Shown here one piece after another: positions 42,286-54,825 of a stretch of DNA of 64,000 bases. Each line of letters begins with the position of its first letter. The stretch's first letter is position 1. The translations under genes were made by a program, and so were the position numbers. The stretch spans positions 15,528,501 through 15,592,500 of the forward strand of contig NC_092016.1 in assembly GCF_042242105.1 (NCBI RefSeq), given 5' to 3'. The stretch is from Pempheris klunzingeri. Lineage: Eukaryota; Chordata; Actinopteri; Acropomatiformes; Pempheridae. The notes beneath the pieces were generated by a model. That model did not search any database. It saw nothing but the letters and a program-made list of their open reading frames with translations, and had not been told where the DNA came from.

Positions 42286-44575
42286 ATGGCTGGCGACTTT
42301 GGCAGCATTCCTGAAATGGACCAAAAGAAGTACGATGCAGACGAACAAGTAAAGATCATCTGTCTGGGAGACAGCGCAGTTGGTAAATCTAAGTGAGTAT
42401 TAGCCACCTGTAATAAACCTCGGCTCCTTGTAGCTGTTTGTGTTTCATTATGATCTAAACTTCCCTCAGTGTTATTATCTGTTGGCCTGCGTTGACACAG
42501 ACTGTTTCTCTGTTTCCCAGGCTGATGGAGAGGTTTCTCATGGACGAATAGTATCCTTGAAATAAAAAAAATGACACCTACCTTCATTAGTCATTTTTGT
42601 AAGTCATTATATACCATCCATTACAGCCATTGTCTGCGCGTCAACATGTTGTTTGACCTCAGGCTGGCGTGCGTCCCAACATAGCAGATTGTTTGACCTG
42701 AGAGGTTAAGATCCTTAACTCTGTCTGCAGTCGTCCCCAGCAGTTGTCAACCTATGCCTTGACTCTCTACAAACACTCAGCCACAGTAGGAAACAAGACA
42801 GTAGTGGTTGGTATGTATTGTGCAACTGCTTTGGCTCTCCTCTCAGCAACCATGTCCTCTCTAAATGTTAAATCGGCTTTTTTCGTTGATCCCCAGACTT
42901 CTGGGACACCGCTGGTCAGGAGAGATTTCAAAGCATGCATCCCTCATACTACCACAAAGCACATGCATGCATCATGGTAAGACACACACAGGTGCCTTTC
43001 AGTAATCCCTTAGCCTGCCCTTACTCGCTCCCTGCCAGGTACTCGCGGGGAGGTAAACTCAGAATAACTGACCGTTAAAAGCATTCAGAAAGGTAAGGAA
43101 TTCATTATTTCAGAGGGATAACTTAAACAAAAGTTTCCACATAAAGGTGAGAGAGATATCTAAGTATTGTTGTCCTGAATCATTGGGTCTCTGCTCTTAA
43201 TGGAAAGCGTCTTGTTGCTTGTTCCTTTGGCCTTAAAGGGTTTATCTCACAAAAATGTAGTCATGTTTTGGGATTGATGATGAAGATGGTAATCCTCTTC
43301 CAGAGAACTCAACAAGGACTTGTTAGATGACTGAACTGAGGAGCTGCCACACAGTCAGCAAAGAAGGATGACCTCATTTTTTTTAAACTTCTCTTCTTTC
43401 TCTTAGGTTTTTGATGTTCAAAGGAAGATCACATATAAGAATCTGGCTAACTGGTACAAGGAGCTCAGAGAGTACAGACCGGAGATACCCTGTTGTGTGG
43501 TTGCCAACAAGATTGATGGTTAGTCTGGCTTTGACAATGAACATTCAGTTCTTGTTATTGTACTAAATGTGAATGTTACAGCTGGATAGGTAAATATGTT
43601 TTCATTAGTTCATACAGTGTCTATTTGCTCTCTCCTTTTGATTGTTTAAGCAACAAAAAATGACGTGAGAGTTACAGATGTGAACATTTTTGTTTTTTCA
43701 TGTCTGCAGCTGATTTGAAGGTGACACAGAGAAGCTTTAACTTTGGGAAGAAGCAAGGACTCCCATTTTATTTTGTATCAGCAGCTGATGGGACTAACGT
43801 AGTTAAGGTTTGAAGTTTTTTTTTCTTTTTCTCTTGCAGTATCACTGTTGGTTATCCCAAAATTAATTTCTTCATGCATTTTAAACTCATAGGTAGTTTT
43901 AATTAAGTATGTCTAGTTTCACAAAATGGTCATTCTCACCATGAGGCTGCAACAGACTTGACAGTGTTCCTTTTATAGTCCATGCTGTAATTCAGCAGAA
44001 TCTCATTAATATTCCAGACCACATGAACTGGCCGTGTGTGTTGATAGTTGTTGATAGTTAACTGTCACCACAGATGTTCAGAGAGATGATCAAGAGAGCA
44101 GTGGACTACAAGCAAAACCCCAGCGACTTCATGGATGAAGTGATGCAAGAATTAGAGGTACACCTCTAATCACCTACATCAAAACACAGCATCATTACTG
44201 ATGTGCTCATCTTTTAATCTGGTACAGTTTTATACATCCCCAAGGAAAGGATTGCAAAGAATGATGATAAAAATGCTCTTATACGCCATAATTGGTTTAT
44301 AATCAAACATTGTTGTTTTGTTTCATACAAAATATTCAGATTCAGACTCAAAACCTGCATTAGCCAAAGTATTCATGAACCTTAACACTATCTAGTTTTT
44401 TTTATGACTTCTTTTTTATTACTGAGGTAAATGTATGAACTAATTTACTTTCTTTGATGCTGAAATGTATCTATTTGTTGCCTTTATCTTATAGAACTTC
44501 GACCTGGAGACGAAGGAGGATAATTCAGAAGCAGATGGGGACGGACTGACAGCTCAGAGTCCCGAGCTGGTCTGA
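42286..44575 (+). CDS. rabl2: RABL2, Rab-like GTPase of intraflagellar transport
   Basis: Eight coding exons in phase: 42286-42392, 42521-42550, 42731-42810, 42897-42976, 43407-43518, 43710-43807, 44074-44157, 44495-44575; 223 aa (human 228). Motifs: P-loop CLGDSAVGKSKLMERFLMD, switch II DFWDTAGQERFQSMH, NKID, and the SAADGTNV block. LSTYALTLYKH and YHKAHACIMVFDVQRK are near-identical to human RABL2. There is no C-terminal prenylation cysteine, as expected for RABL2. The family binds CEP19 and the IFT-B complex at the ciliary base and is needed for sperm-tail assembly. The 180-base intron after MDEY is of the U12 type. It is convergent with shank3, as RABL2B neighbours SHANK3 in human. A polyadenylation signal is at 45539-45544. 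Confidence 0.96.
42551..42730 (+). other. U12-type (minor spliceosome) intron of rabl2
   Basis: The intron starts GTATCCTTGA, which matches the U12 5' splice-site consensus RTATCCTT at all positions. Near its end TCCTTAAC (42712-42719) matches the U12 branch-site consensus, with the likely branch A 12-13 bases before the AG at 42729-42730 and no strong polypyrimidine tract between. Flanking coding phase is 2, common for U12 introns. All other introns examined in the window have ordinary U2-type donors. Confidence 0.9.
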
Positions 44576-47242
44576 GAGATGTTTACAGATCCTTACCAAA
44601 CCCACTTGTTGTCATCTCATGGATAATTCATCCTCCTCTGGGGCTGATCCTGTGAATACATTGTGCTTTTAGTCAAAATGTCAGAGGTGTCCGAGTCTCT
44701 ATGACGGACACCATCAACAGGCACACTGTTTGTCCTTATGTATGTCTGGTGAGCTGCTTTTATACCACTGGTTTGTAACTCTACCACTGGTGGTTGGCAG
44801 AAGCTCTTTTAATCAGGGTTTAAGTCACTGCCCACCATCTGTCCAGTGACATTGGCAGGGAAATAAACCTGGTGGAATAATTAGGAATTGTCTTGATTAC
44901 CAGGCCAATTTGTTTTAGCGTCATCGTTTACTATAATAATGGTAGAAAATCCTACAAAGAGACTGAATGTTTGCTTACTTTGTGTCCTGTAATATAAGAC
45001 TGTGAAGCATTGAAAACTAACTCACACAGCGCAAAGACAACATGTGATTATGATCCATATTTGCTGCTGCTCTCCATGTTTGTGTGCAGTGTTGTGTGCA
45101 GTGCCAGCGGGGAGCTGTGTCTGTTGGCTGCTTTTGTTGCATCAATATTACGACGTAAAGTCTGTTTTTTAAATGAAAATTTAATGTACCATGTAACCAA
45201 GTTGTTATCATGTTTCTCTCTCTGAGTTGCTGTGATTCAGCACTCGGCACAAGAGCACCAAGTTGTCAACTTCAGCATATTATAAGATGCAGTTGCCAGT
45301 CATGTGTGAACAGTCTTTGTGAAGGTCTCAGCCAGCTCTGTCTCTCATGATGGATATGAGACAGTTGTGTCTACATTCATTCATATTAGCAGGTGTGTTG
45401 AATGAAGAACTTTAAACCAGAAGGCAGCAAGTGATACTACATTTTACACACCTTTCAGTTATTTCTATATGATGACTATGTTTTATTCAGAAACCATGTT
45501 TTCTATTTATACTTGACTTTTGTGTGGCATTTACTCGAAATAAATCACACTGGAACATAATTTCACTGCTGAGACACTGAATTAGCAGGAACAAGACCTT
45601 GATGCAGTTCATGTTTTAATTATAAATTTATTACATAATATAACAAACATATATCTCTGTGGTGGAGATATCCTGGGCAACATCTCAGATCTTGCCTCAG
45701 CCTTTGCTATCACCCTTACTCTGTTTGCATGAAGAATGCTAGGTAGCTTCTGGTTAACTTTTATTTCTACTTGGGCTGTCGTGGGGATTTCTAATGCTAG
45801 AAGCGTCCAGAAGTCGCTGGGAGAAAAGTCATGATTGAGTTGTCTGGTCATTGGATGCTGAGAAGGGGAAGTCCGCCTGTGAGACAAGGCTGAGGCGTTG
45901 CAGTGATACATCCACCATTCTAAACTTCACAGTGCAAACAAGGAGAAAACCAACAATGAAAGAAAAACCCCTTTGATGATAAGATCACTGGTTCCAGTGG
46001 GTGACCAGACCCCAGTGGGTTTTTAAAAAGGTTACACTGCTCCCCCTACACTATGTAGATTGTGCTTTGTTGATTAGAAAATAAGACAAAGATAAACCCT
46101 TCACTTAACTTATTTGTCCTAATGATGTGTAAGTCTGTTACACGTTGCTCTGTAGCATCATTTTGTTTTGCATCTGTATTTGTGGTAAACTTACACAACC
46201 ATCTGACCAGGTATTCACTACAGCATAGTTTCTTCTAACCAGGCCAGCCTGTGTGAGTTGAGACTGTACACGTTCACCTCTTAAGTGTTTGTATTTATAT
46301 GGGAACAGTAAGCCAAGCTGGATAATAACCTTCATCACAGTAAAATCAAGCAATTGTGATACTTTGTCTCAAAATTTAAATAGAAATGTAATGCAAAGCT
46401 CACAGGTAGATAAACACAGGCTATATATATATCTATGTGTGTATGTGTGCATGTATGTATGTATATACACACACATATACACACACACAAACACACACAT
46501 ACATATAATAGCCTGCTTCTTTACAAAATAATAATAATGACTGCATTTCACCTGTAGGAAATACAGGAGGATCTAACAAATGTCTGTAGTTCTCAAGATT
46601 TCCAGGAGATGGCACCATATTATTGAGTCTAACAGCTCAAGAATGCTGTAACTAAGATAGTCCTAAAGCAAAGACAAATATACAGTTAAAAGTTCAGTTA
46701 TTTTTTGGCACATTTTTCCTTTGTGTTGTTTGTTCCTCACTGGATCACCTCATATAGCATATCCAAAACTCAGAAACTGAAGGTCTGAAAAAGGAAAAAG
46801 GAGTGCTGCCAGACAGAGTGGAGGGTAAGGAGCGCAAATGCCATCTGGGAATGGGTGTACAAAACAGTGACACTGCATAAGCTGTACCTACACAGTTACA
46901 AGGTGAATTACAGTTGTCTTGCATTATAAAATGTGACAATGGTTTCGTTCAAATACCCTGTGGTGATCTCTCTCTCGCTCTCTCTCTCTCCTTCGTCTCT
47001 CCCTCATAGGCAGAGCGGTCCACTTAGTGGAGACTTCACTCAGTACAAAACCAGAATGCAGAACAATGATCAGTGTGGAATAGAGGATGAACATATGTGT
47101 GCAGTTTTATGTGTGTAAGTGTGTGTGTGTGTGTGTTTGTGTGACACAGCCACTGCCGGGAATCTCTGATGGTAATACAGTAAGGCTATAGTGGACTAAC
47201 TCCAAAGATGTAAACCCTAACAATCAACCATACACTCTCTCA

Positions 47243-47273
<31 letters not shown>

Positions 47274-50221
47274 AGACAAATACACACAAAAGATGGAAAC
47301 AAACAAGCATTTGCACACATACACACAGTCATATACACATGGTGAAGAGGAACGACCACACAGAGAGATTCAGGGAATCCAGATGCACGCATGCGCTTAG
47401 ACGTTGGGTGGCTTTTATGTTAGCACCTTGTCACCTTGTTTTGTGCAAATCATCCCCTAGTTCATAGTTCAGAGTTCAAAAGTTCAAGAGTTCATAGAAA
47501 GAATAAAATCTGCTCACCTTTTCCACAGGTGGTTAACTATGCATATATGCCAAACATTCATATATAGATCTATATACTTTTTGTTTTTCAAAAATTTATA
47601 TGAAATCTATCATATATACATTGCTTGTGATTTTAAAAAAAAAGCAAATATTTGTAGTTTGTTCATTTTTACAAGTGTAAGTACGTTTAGAATGGACAGG
47701 GTATTCATTTTTTCTGTCTTTTTTTTTTTCTGTCACTCTAAAATTCAAATGAGTGAAAGATTTAAGTATCATGTTTCACACGCTACAAAATCTACCCACA
47801 GTGTCCGAGGGTAACAAATCAACGAAGAAAGAAAAAAACAAAGAAGAGAGAATAGAAAACAATAAACACAAAAAGTCCAAATGAGTCAGAGGACATACTG
47901 TAACACTGGAGTCAGAAGTAAAATAATCAGTGAGGTCACAGTGAGGCAGTGAGTGCTATTCCTACAACCCAGATACGACGCTATATTCACCACCCGCTTT
48001 TACAAACTGCTAGCAAAAAGAAAAAAGATGCACACAAGTTGTTGCCAAGTGAAAGTGCCTTGGCATACTGACTGGATGCTGCTGATGTACAGAGGTTGTT
48101 AGTGGTAACAGACGTTACCTGGCCTTCTGTTAGAGAATAGCTATGGATAAAATGCTTTTTGTTGCGTGAATAAAACTCACTGTTTCTCACTGCCAGCAGA
48201 AGCTACTCATGAGTACAATTGTAGATTTTGTATTGTTAAAGGAAAATTCCTGTTTTTTTTTTTTTGTTTTTTTTTTACAACCTGGGTCTTATTTTTACAG
48301 TTCTGGCTGCCACCGTTTATGATAATATTTCACTCACTAAGTAAACCGTGAAGATACAGGGAAGCAGCAACGTTTCAAGACACAGCCAGGTTGTAAAATA
48401 CTGAATTTTCTTTAAGACCCAACAGAGGCTTTCCCATCCCCACAGCCTGATAAACTACAGACACGTTTCCTGCAGTGGCATTTCACAGGGGCACATACTT
48501 AATATCTAGCTCAAGACAAGTTTGTGTACTTCAGGTAAAAGTAGATTTTAGGGAAAACAAATGGTTTAAGCTTATTTGCCTGGGTTCACACACTTGGAAC
48601 TAAACAGTAGTTTCCTTCTGCTGCGAAAATAAAATCTGAAAGAGATTTCCGCTAAAAAAAAAAAATCCCAGACGTCCTTCTTTCACAAAACCAGAACTTG
48701 TGCAGCCTGATCTGAGAAGCACCATCAGGGGTCACAGGGATGGAAATTTTACTAGCTCTCTAGCGTTGTGGTGTTGAATTGTCCTCACAGGTAAGAATTT
48801 GAATAGATAGTATTAAAACAACAGCTGACAACCTCTCCATGCTAGTGCCCCAAACTTCCATCCCTGAGTGATAAACAGGCAAAAGATGACGAGCCCCTTT
48901 TACCAAATTAGCTGTCTCATTAGGTGGTCCTTACTGTATGCTATTGTGGATTAAAAAAACGAGAACCACGTCAGTGAGATCTGTAGCTGAAGCAGTAGGG
49001 ATGGGTGTCAACTGGGGTCTCAGCCTCACATTATGGGATGCCCTTTAGTATGAAGGAAGACCTTAAGAAAGTAAAAACAAACAACAAACTCTGTTCAAGA
49101 CATGATGCAACTTGTCATGCTACGGTTCAAGAAAGGGTGACCATGAGGAAAATTGTATATCTATGACAAAAATTTAATTTCCATATCTATATACTTTTTA
49201 AATTTCAAATATATATATGTATATATATATATATATATAATTGGTAGAAATGAGTAAACTATTGGTGGAATAAATTTAAAGATTTCTCTCTGCTTTCTAT
49301 ACTAAAAACCAAAAACAGGCGCAGATTAATTTATTACATTTCCTCTTTGCAACATTGTCTTTTCTTCTGAAAGCTATATTTAGATACATATATATCATAT
49401 TATATAATACCTATATATAATATTCCCTTTGGAAAACCAAAAAATTGATTATGAAAAAAGCCACGAGTGTTGGTTAAACATTCTCAAAATATTAATAGAT
49501 AGCACAGTCTGGGTACCAAGGCAGAGGGGTTTTCTCCCGTGGTTTACTTTGTGGAGCTCCACCTCTGGGCTCAAAAGTCTTCGGTTTAAAAACAACAGCA
49601 GTTATAGAGAAGACACACCTTTTCAGAGCTGTGTCAGCACTATGTCCATAGTCCTGTGTTCATCATTGTTGATCTCTGTATAAATATTTTGAAAGGCAAC
49701 TGAGCTCTCTGATCTGAACTAAAATTCTTCCTCTTCTCCCTTACCAAACTGCAAAAGGCTTTCAGAGGCCCAATAGATGGAGGGATAGAGGTAGAGAGGA
49801 GAGGAGGGAATAGTGAGAAAGGAACTGTGGGTGTTACTAAGGGAACAACTGAAGCTTTCACAAATCAAATGTTTTAATTGGAGCTCATGCGATTCTCCTC
49901 GGCAAAGAAAGACCAGAGCCCATTTTGAGGTCTGATCTAATTGGCTGCAGGCAAGGAGGTGGGCAGACACTAAGGGCCGAGTAGAGGGGGACGAATGTAT
50001 TGACTCCTCCTCTTCAGTGCAGTGCCAAGTGCAGGGTATTAATGCAGAACGGGAACGTAAAGTGTCGCTAAGGACGACAGGTAAACATTTGTGATGCAGA
50101 ACATAAAAGCAGCCAGAGTAAAAGTGGAGCGGTCGCTGTTGTTTCTCTTTCATCAACTCTACATCTTGTCCGCTCTATCTTCATCTTTCTCTTCGTCTGT
50201 TGCTGTGTTTCAGGGCAGGGG
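44576..50221. other. rabl2 3' UTR (left end) and probable long shank3 3' UTR
   Basis: After rabl2, AATAAA at 45539-45544 closes its 3' UTR. On the minus strand a signal (TTTATT on the plus strand) at 45627-45632 could end a shank3 3' UTR of about 4.6 kb, leaving only some 80 bases between the two genes. The stretch holds repeats (about 46430-46505 TG/CA/TA, 47113-47134 GT, 47247-47275 CT, 49205-49238 AT) and no exon chain. Nearer shank3 polyadenylation sites are possible. Confidence 0.45.
49205..49238. repeat. (AT)n microsatellite
   Basis: A near-pure AT run with one interruption, in the probable shank3 3' UTR. Confidence 0.9.
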
Positions 50222-51239
50222 TCAGCTCTCTAGCAGCAGTTTTAGTGCTCGTTCAATGTTCATGCGGTGTCCGACTCGTGTCACTCCCAGCTCTGCAAAG
50301 TCATCCTTGGTGAGAGCTGGGAGGTGAGAGCCTTCGATCTCATGTTCCTGAAACCCTGCTCTGTGCTCCCCCAGATTGATGCTATCCAGCCAGTCTCCGA
50401 CGTCGTACTTATTCCAGAGGTGGAGGGGTTTCTGGTGGAAGGGTCGCAGGGCTAAAAGCGGTGACCCCAGCCCAGGGGAATGGGAGGGGGACGGGGACGG
50501 GGAGCGTGAGCGGGAACGGGCGCTGGAGCTCCTCATTACAAAGCGGACCTCTTTCGGCTCCTGGGGTAGGCTGAGGCTAGAGGATTTTAGGATGGTTTGT
50601 GGCGGTGTAGTCGGTGAGGTTGGTAGGCCGAAGCCTGAGAATCGTCCAAGAGGGTCGCCCCGATCAGGTGAGCCTGAACCTGGGCTTGGGGTGCGTCGGG
50701 TGACGGGGTAACGGCTGCCAGGGCGGATGGTGTATGTGGTGCCATAGCTTCTCTGAGAAATGGTGTGGAGCTCGCCTAGGCTGCTGAAAAGTCTGGTGGA
50801 GACAGACAGAGACAGAGAGAGGGTTCCAGGAATGTCAACAGAAGAGTTAAAGTTGAACAAAGTGAAAATAAAGAAGCAGAAAAGGAGACTAAGCTTTGGG
50901 TTATATGTATAAACAGCTGTAAGTTCTTTTAAAATTGAAGTTAGTGTAGGCTGGAGGTTAATGACTGTTAGACAGACCGAGCTCGTCTCACATCACAGCA
51001 ACATTAAAGCAGCACTGAGTTTCAGTCCATCTGACCATCCCTGACAGGCTTTTTCCTCTAATGAATTTAATCGAAAGCTACTTCCTGTTAAGGCATATGA
51101 TATGTTTCCCTAAAGTGATTACCATGACCCACCTACAGAATAGAGTTACAGATTTAGTGTTTTACATTGAAATTGCAGATAGCACTAACCTGAAAGCACT
51201 GAATTCATATTTTAATGACAAATACAATACACCCACACC

Positions 51240-51275
<36 letters not shown>

Positions 51276-54200
51276 GAGAGAGAGAGTAGGCAATCTACAG
51301 ATCTATAAATTAGCTTATTCATTAACAGATATGAAATGTATCACTGAAAGGCCATGTGGACGTACACAAGCATCTTTTTCCAAAGCTTAGCTTACTTTAA
51401 TCAAATTAATACTTAGTTATCTCTGAAGTGTAGTTAACATTTAAATCTACCATTTAGGGAGTCTCGGTGACCAACCAAAGCAATCTTACCATCTGCAGCA
51501 TGAAGAGGAAATTTACTAACAAGAACTGTCAATAATTCTTAAATAACAGGAATCTGATACTGCAGAAACACTCCTAAGTACAAGAAGTGCTAGTTTAACT
51601 ACTTTCTTTCACATTTGACCCTCTTTTGAAAAATGAGCATAAATGTGGTCTAGAAGTGGCCATTAGTATACTGCTGATGTAATGGAGGAAAAGATGGCCA
51701 GAAAGGAGAAGAGAGATGATTGGAGAGTAAGGCTAACATGAGAGTTTTATCTACTTTGGTGCAAGCAGGGAGAAGCAGAAAAGAAGGGCCTAGATGTGGT
51801 AAGAGTTGGTGCAATGGTCCATGTTTTATTCATGCATGTTAGTCAGTATCTTAAGTAGAGGTGTGACACCCCTACTGCATGTCTTGGAAAACTGTGATAT
51901 GGGTGAGATTTAGGCTAAAGAGGGTAATGGAACAAAGGTAGCTAGGCAGCACACAGGCTGGAAAAATGATCAGACTACAGGGAGCCGACGGATATGAGAT
52001 GAGCTCCATGCGCACTTACACAGTCGTCCTGCCCTCCTGGGCGCACAGTCAGTTCTAGACCAATCAGATCAGAGCAGCAGGGCGGAGCATGCAAGGTGAG
52101 CAGAGAGAGAGCAATGGGAGAGAATGTTAGCATCACTCCATGAGACACAGCCTGCCAACCAGACTTTTATGGTCTGCTTCAGCCAACTCCGCTGTCTTTG
52201 ACATGCGCAAAGTATGTGCACAGGTGTGTGTGTGTGCGTGAGTGTGTGACTGCTTGGGTATGGCTCTGAGTATGCACACATGTATGAATGTGTGTGTGTG
52301 TATGTGTGATAGTGGTATTAATGCATAAGCATGGCAAAGAGAGCAGAGCAGGCTTCAGCACTGGAAGGTCTGACCAGTGGGCTACATGAGAGAGAAATGA
52401 GCACACTATTCACATATCAAACACTGCACAAACAAAGGAAAACAAACAAATAAACAAACAAGCAAAAGGTAGGCACATGTCCCTTGACTTTTGTGGTTGT
52501 TTTTGTACTTATTCTTAAATTATGCACACTTATTCTTGTTGGCAAACATACATTTATATATGTGTTTTCAATTTACATTTGTGTGTGCTGCATTTTTTAT
52601 AAGGAATGTATGTTTTTCTAATCAAGAAATACAGATTGTGAGATGTTTTGGTTCAATTTTACGGCGGTCTAAGAAACCTACAGTGTCCAATAAGCAAAAC
52701 AGTCAGGGACCGTGGCCATCCTAAACACAATCACTGAAAAAAATAAAAAAACAAAGTTATGCAAATTACATAAACAGAAGAACAGAAAACCAAAGAGCAC
52801 AACTGAAACAAAATGAGAACCACAGGTCTTAAACAACCCAAAGCTATGATACACAGCATGTGAACATGGTGGATACAAGAAAGACATACAGCAGCATGTG
52901 TGGTTTTTGAAGGGGTTTAAATGGGGCACACAGTGGATGGTGTAAGTGATGGAGGAACATTACAATTAAGGATGCTGGGATGCCTATTCTCTATGTGAAA
53001 TGCTCCAGTAGGTGAGGAAAAACCGATGCAGAAGCAGAAAGAGAGAGAAATAATAGTGTGCATGATAATCTTTGTCGCAGCCGTAGGCAATCAGCTGTCA
53101 GGATGGATATGGTGGGGATGGCTTTGATTGCGTAATCTCAGGAAACTATGAGCTCAATCAGAAGCGAGCGTTACATGATATGTTTTATTTGATATCATGG
53201 TCACGTTTTCCATCGAAGGATCATGAGGCTGTTGAGGTACGGATCAATGATTGATGGCTGAGTTCGGCACAGTGTCACATGGCGACTGCATATTTCATTT
53301 GTGGTCACCCAGGCGATGCATTGTCTTCAACTATAGGGAAGCAATAGCTTTGCAACCTAAACTATTTTGCTTGAATGCTACGATGCTATGAATAGCACAG
53401 TACTGGTAAGAGAATGGGACTGCATGGGGCTGGACTTATAAGGCTTTCACAGTAAAGAAAAGTTTATGCTTGCACAACAGCTTTAATTTTTTAAAAACTG
53501 ATGGTTTAAATTAAGCAAATGACACTGCTACATTTATGAAGGCACTGGGGTAAATCCAGCATTCACAAGCAACAACAAGACGTAGAAGCAGACATCTGCT
53601 GACATCAAACTACACTGTCACTTCCATGTAGAGGACAACAGTTATGGTTACAAAATTGTGCCTTGTGCAGATGTTGCATTCGATAGCTACATAACTACTT
53701 TAGTTGACAGCAAGGTGGAAACACAAAAATGCAATGCACTTGAGCTTCAGTTGTGTGGAGCTGGTCAGCTCCTTGTGCTGATGTTAATATGATGAGAGGG
53801 ATGTGAAAGACTCTACTGTAACATCTTCTCAAGCGCAGATTGTCTCTTTATATCTTTCTGCTTCTCTTAATCAGCAGTGAAGAACAGTTAACATCAAAGC
53901 TTATTTTTCCACCCTCCTTATTCACATGAACAAAAATGCAAGAGGAGGGCAGGAAAGGAGCCAGGCTATGAAAATCAAATGTATCTGAGGAGTACCTACA
54001 AACTCCTGAGCTCTGAGAACTGAACTGATAAATAACTGTATATGAATGACAGCCCTGAACAGCACATTAGAATTAAAATCAATTCAGTCACTTTCTCTCC
54101 TGAGTAAAACTACAATAGACAACCAAAAAAGACAGCATATATTCTGTATTCAAATATCGGACATTAACTTCCAACCTGCCAAGCCATAAAACACAACCAG

Positions 54201-54769
54201 GCTGTGACAGGTTATTGTACACCTGAGGAAAAAGTCTAAGCTAAATCCTGAGTGGATCAAAAGAGAAGACATTACCATTTACATGACAGTTACTCCACGT
54301 GGCACCTCAGAACGTTTGACAAGGTCAGGACTTTGTCTGGTAGTCTCATCATTAACATGGCTGTTAATGCCAAGATCAATGGGGGGGAGGGGTGTTTTTA
54401 ACATGACACACCATTATCGTTTGGTCAAGTTCAAATAATTCTGAAAATACATCCTTGAAACTTTGAGGTTATCACTGATATTCCTGTTGAATGAGGGACG
54501 GTGATAAGAAGGAAACTACTGTTTCTGCTCTTATCAAATTGATATCAGTGACGGCTGCAAAAGCTGTGAATTAAAGGATGTATTATGCAGTATTTGAACA
54601 AGGACTCTGGGAAAAGCTCAAGGAAAAGCTGGAAGGATAGCTGCTAGCAGGATCAAAGGTCACAACCCAACAGTGAGAGTGTGTGTGGGATGAGGAGAGG
54701 CTTCCAGGAAGTGCATGCCTACAAGCCCTGTTACCTTGTTTGCACCAACAGATAATCTACTACACACAC

Positions 54770-54825
<56 letters not shown>

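Noticed and set aside
45609-45911. 100-residue minus-strand frame between rabl2 and shank3
   Set aside because: No recognisable domain and no splice context; it lies in the probable 3' UTR of shank3.
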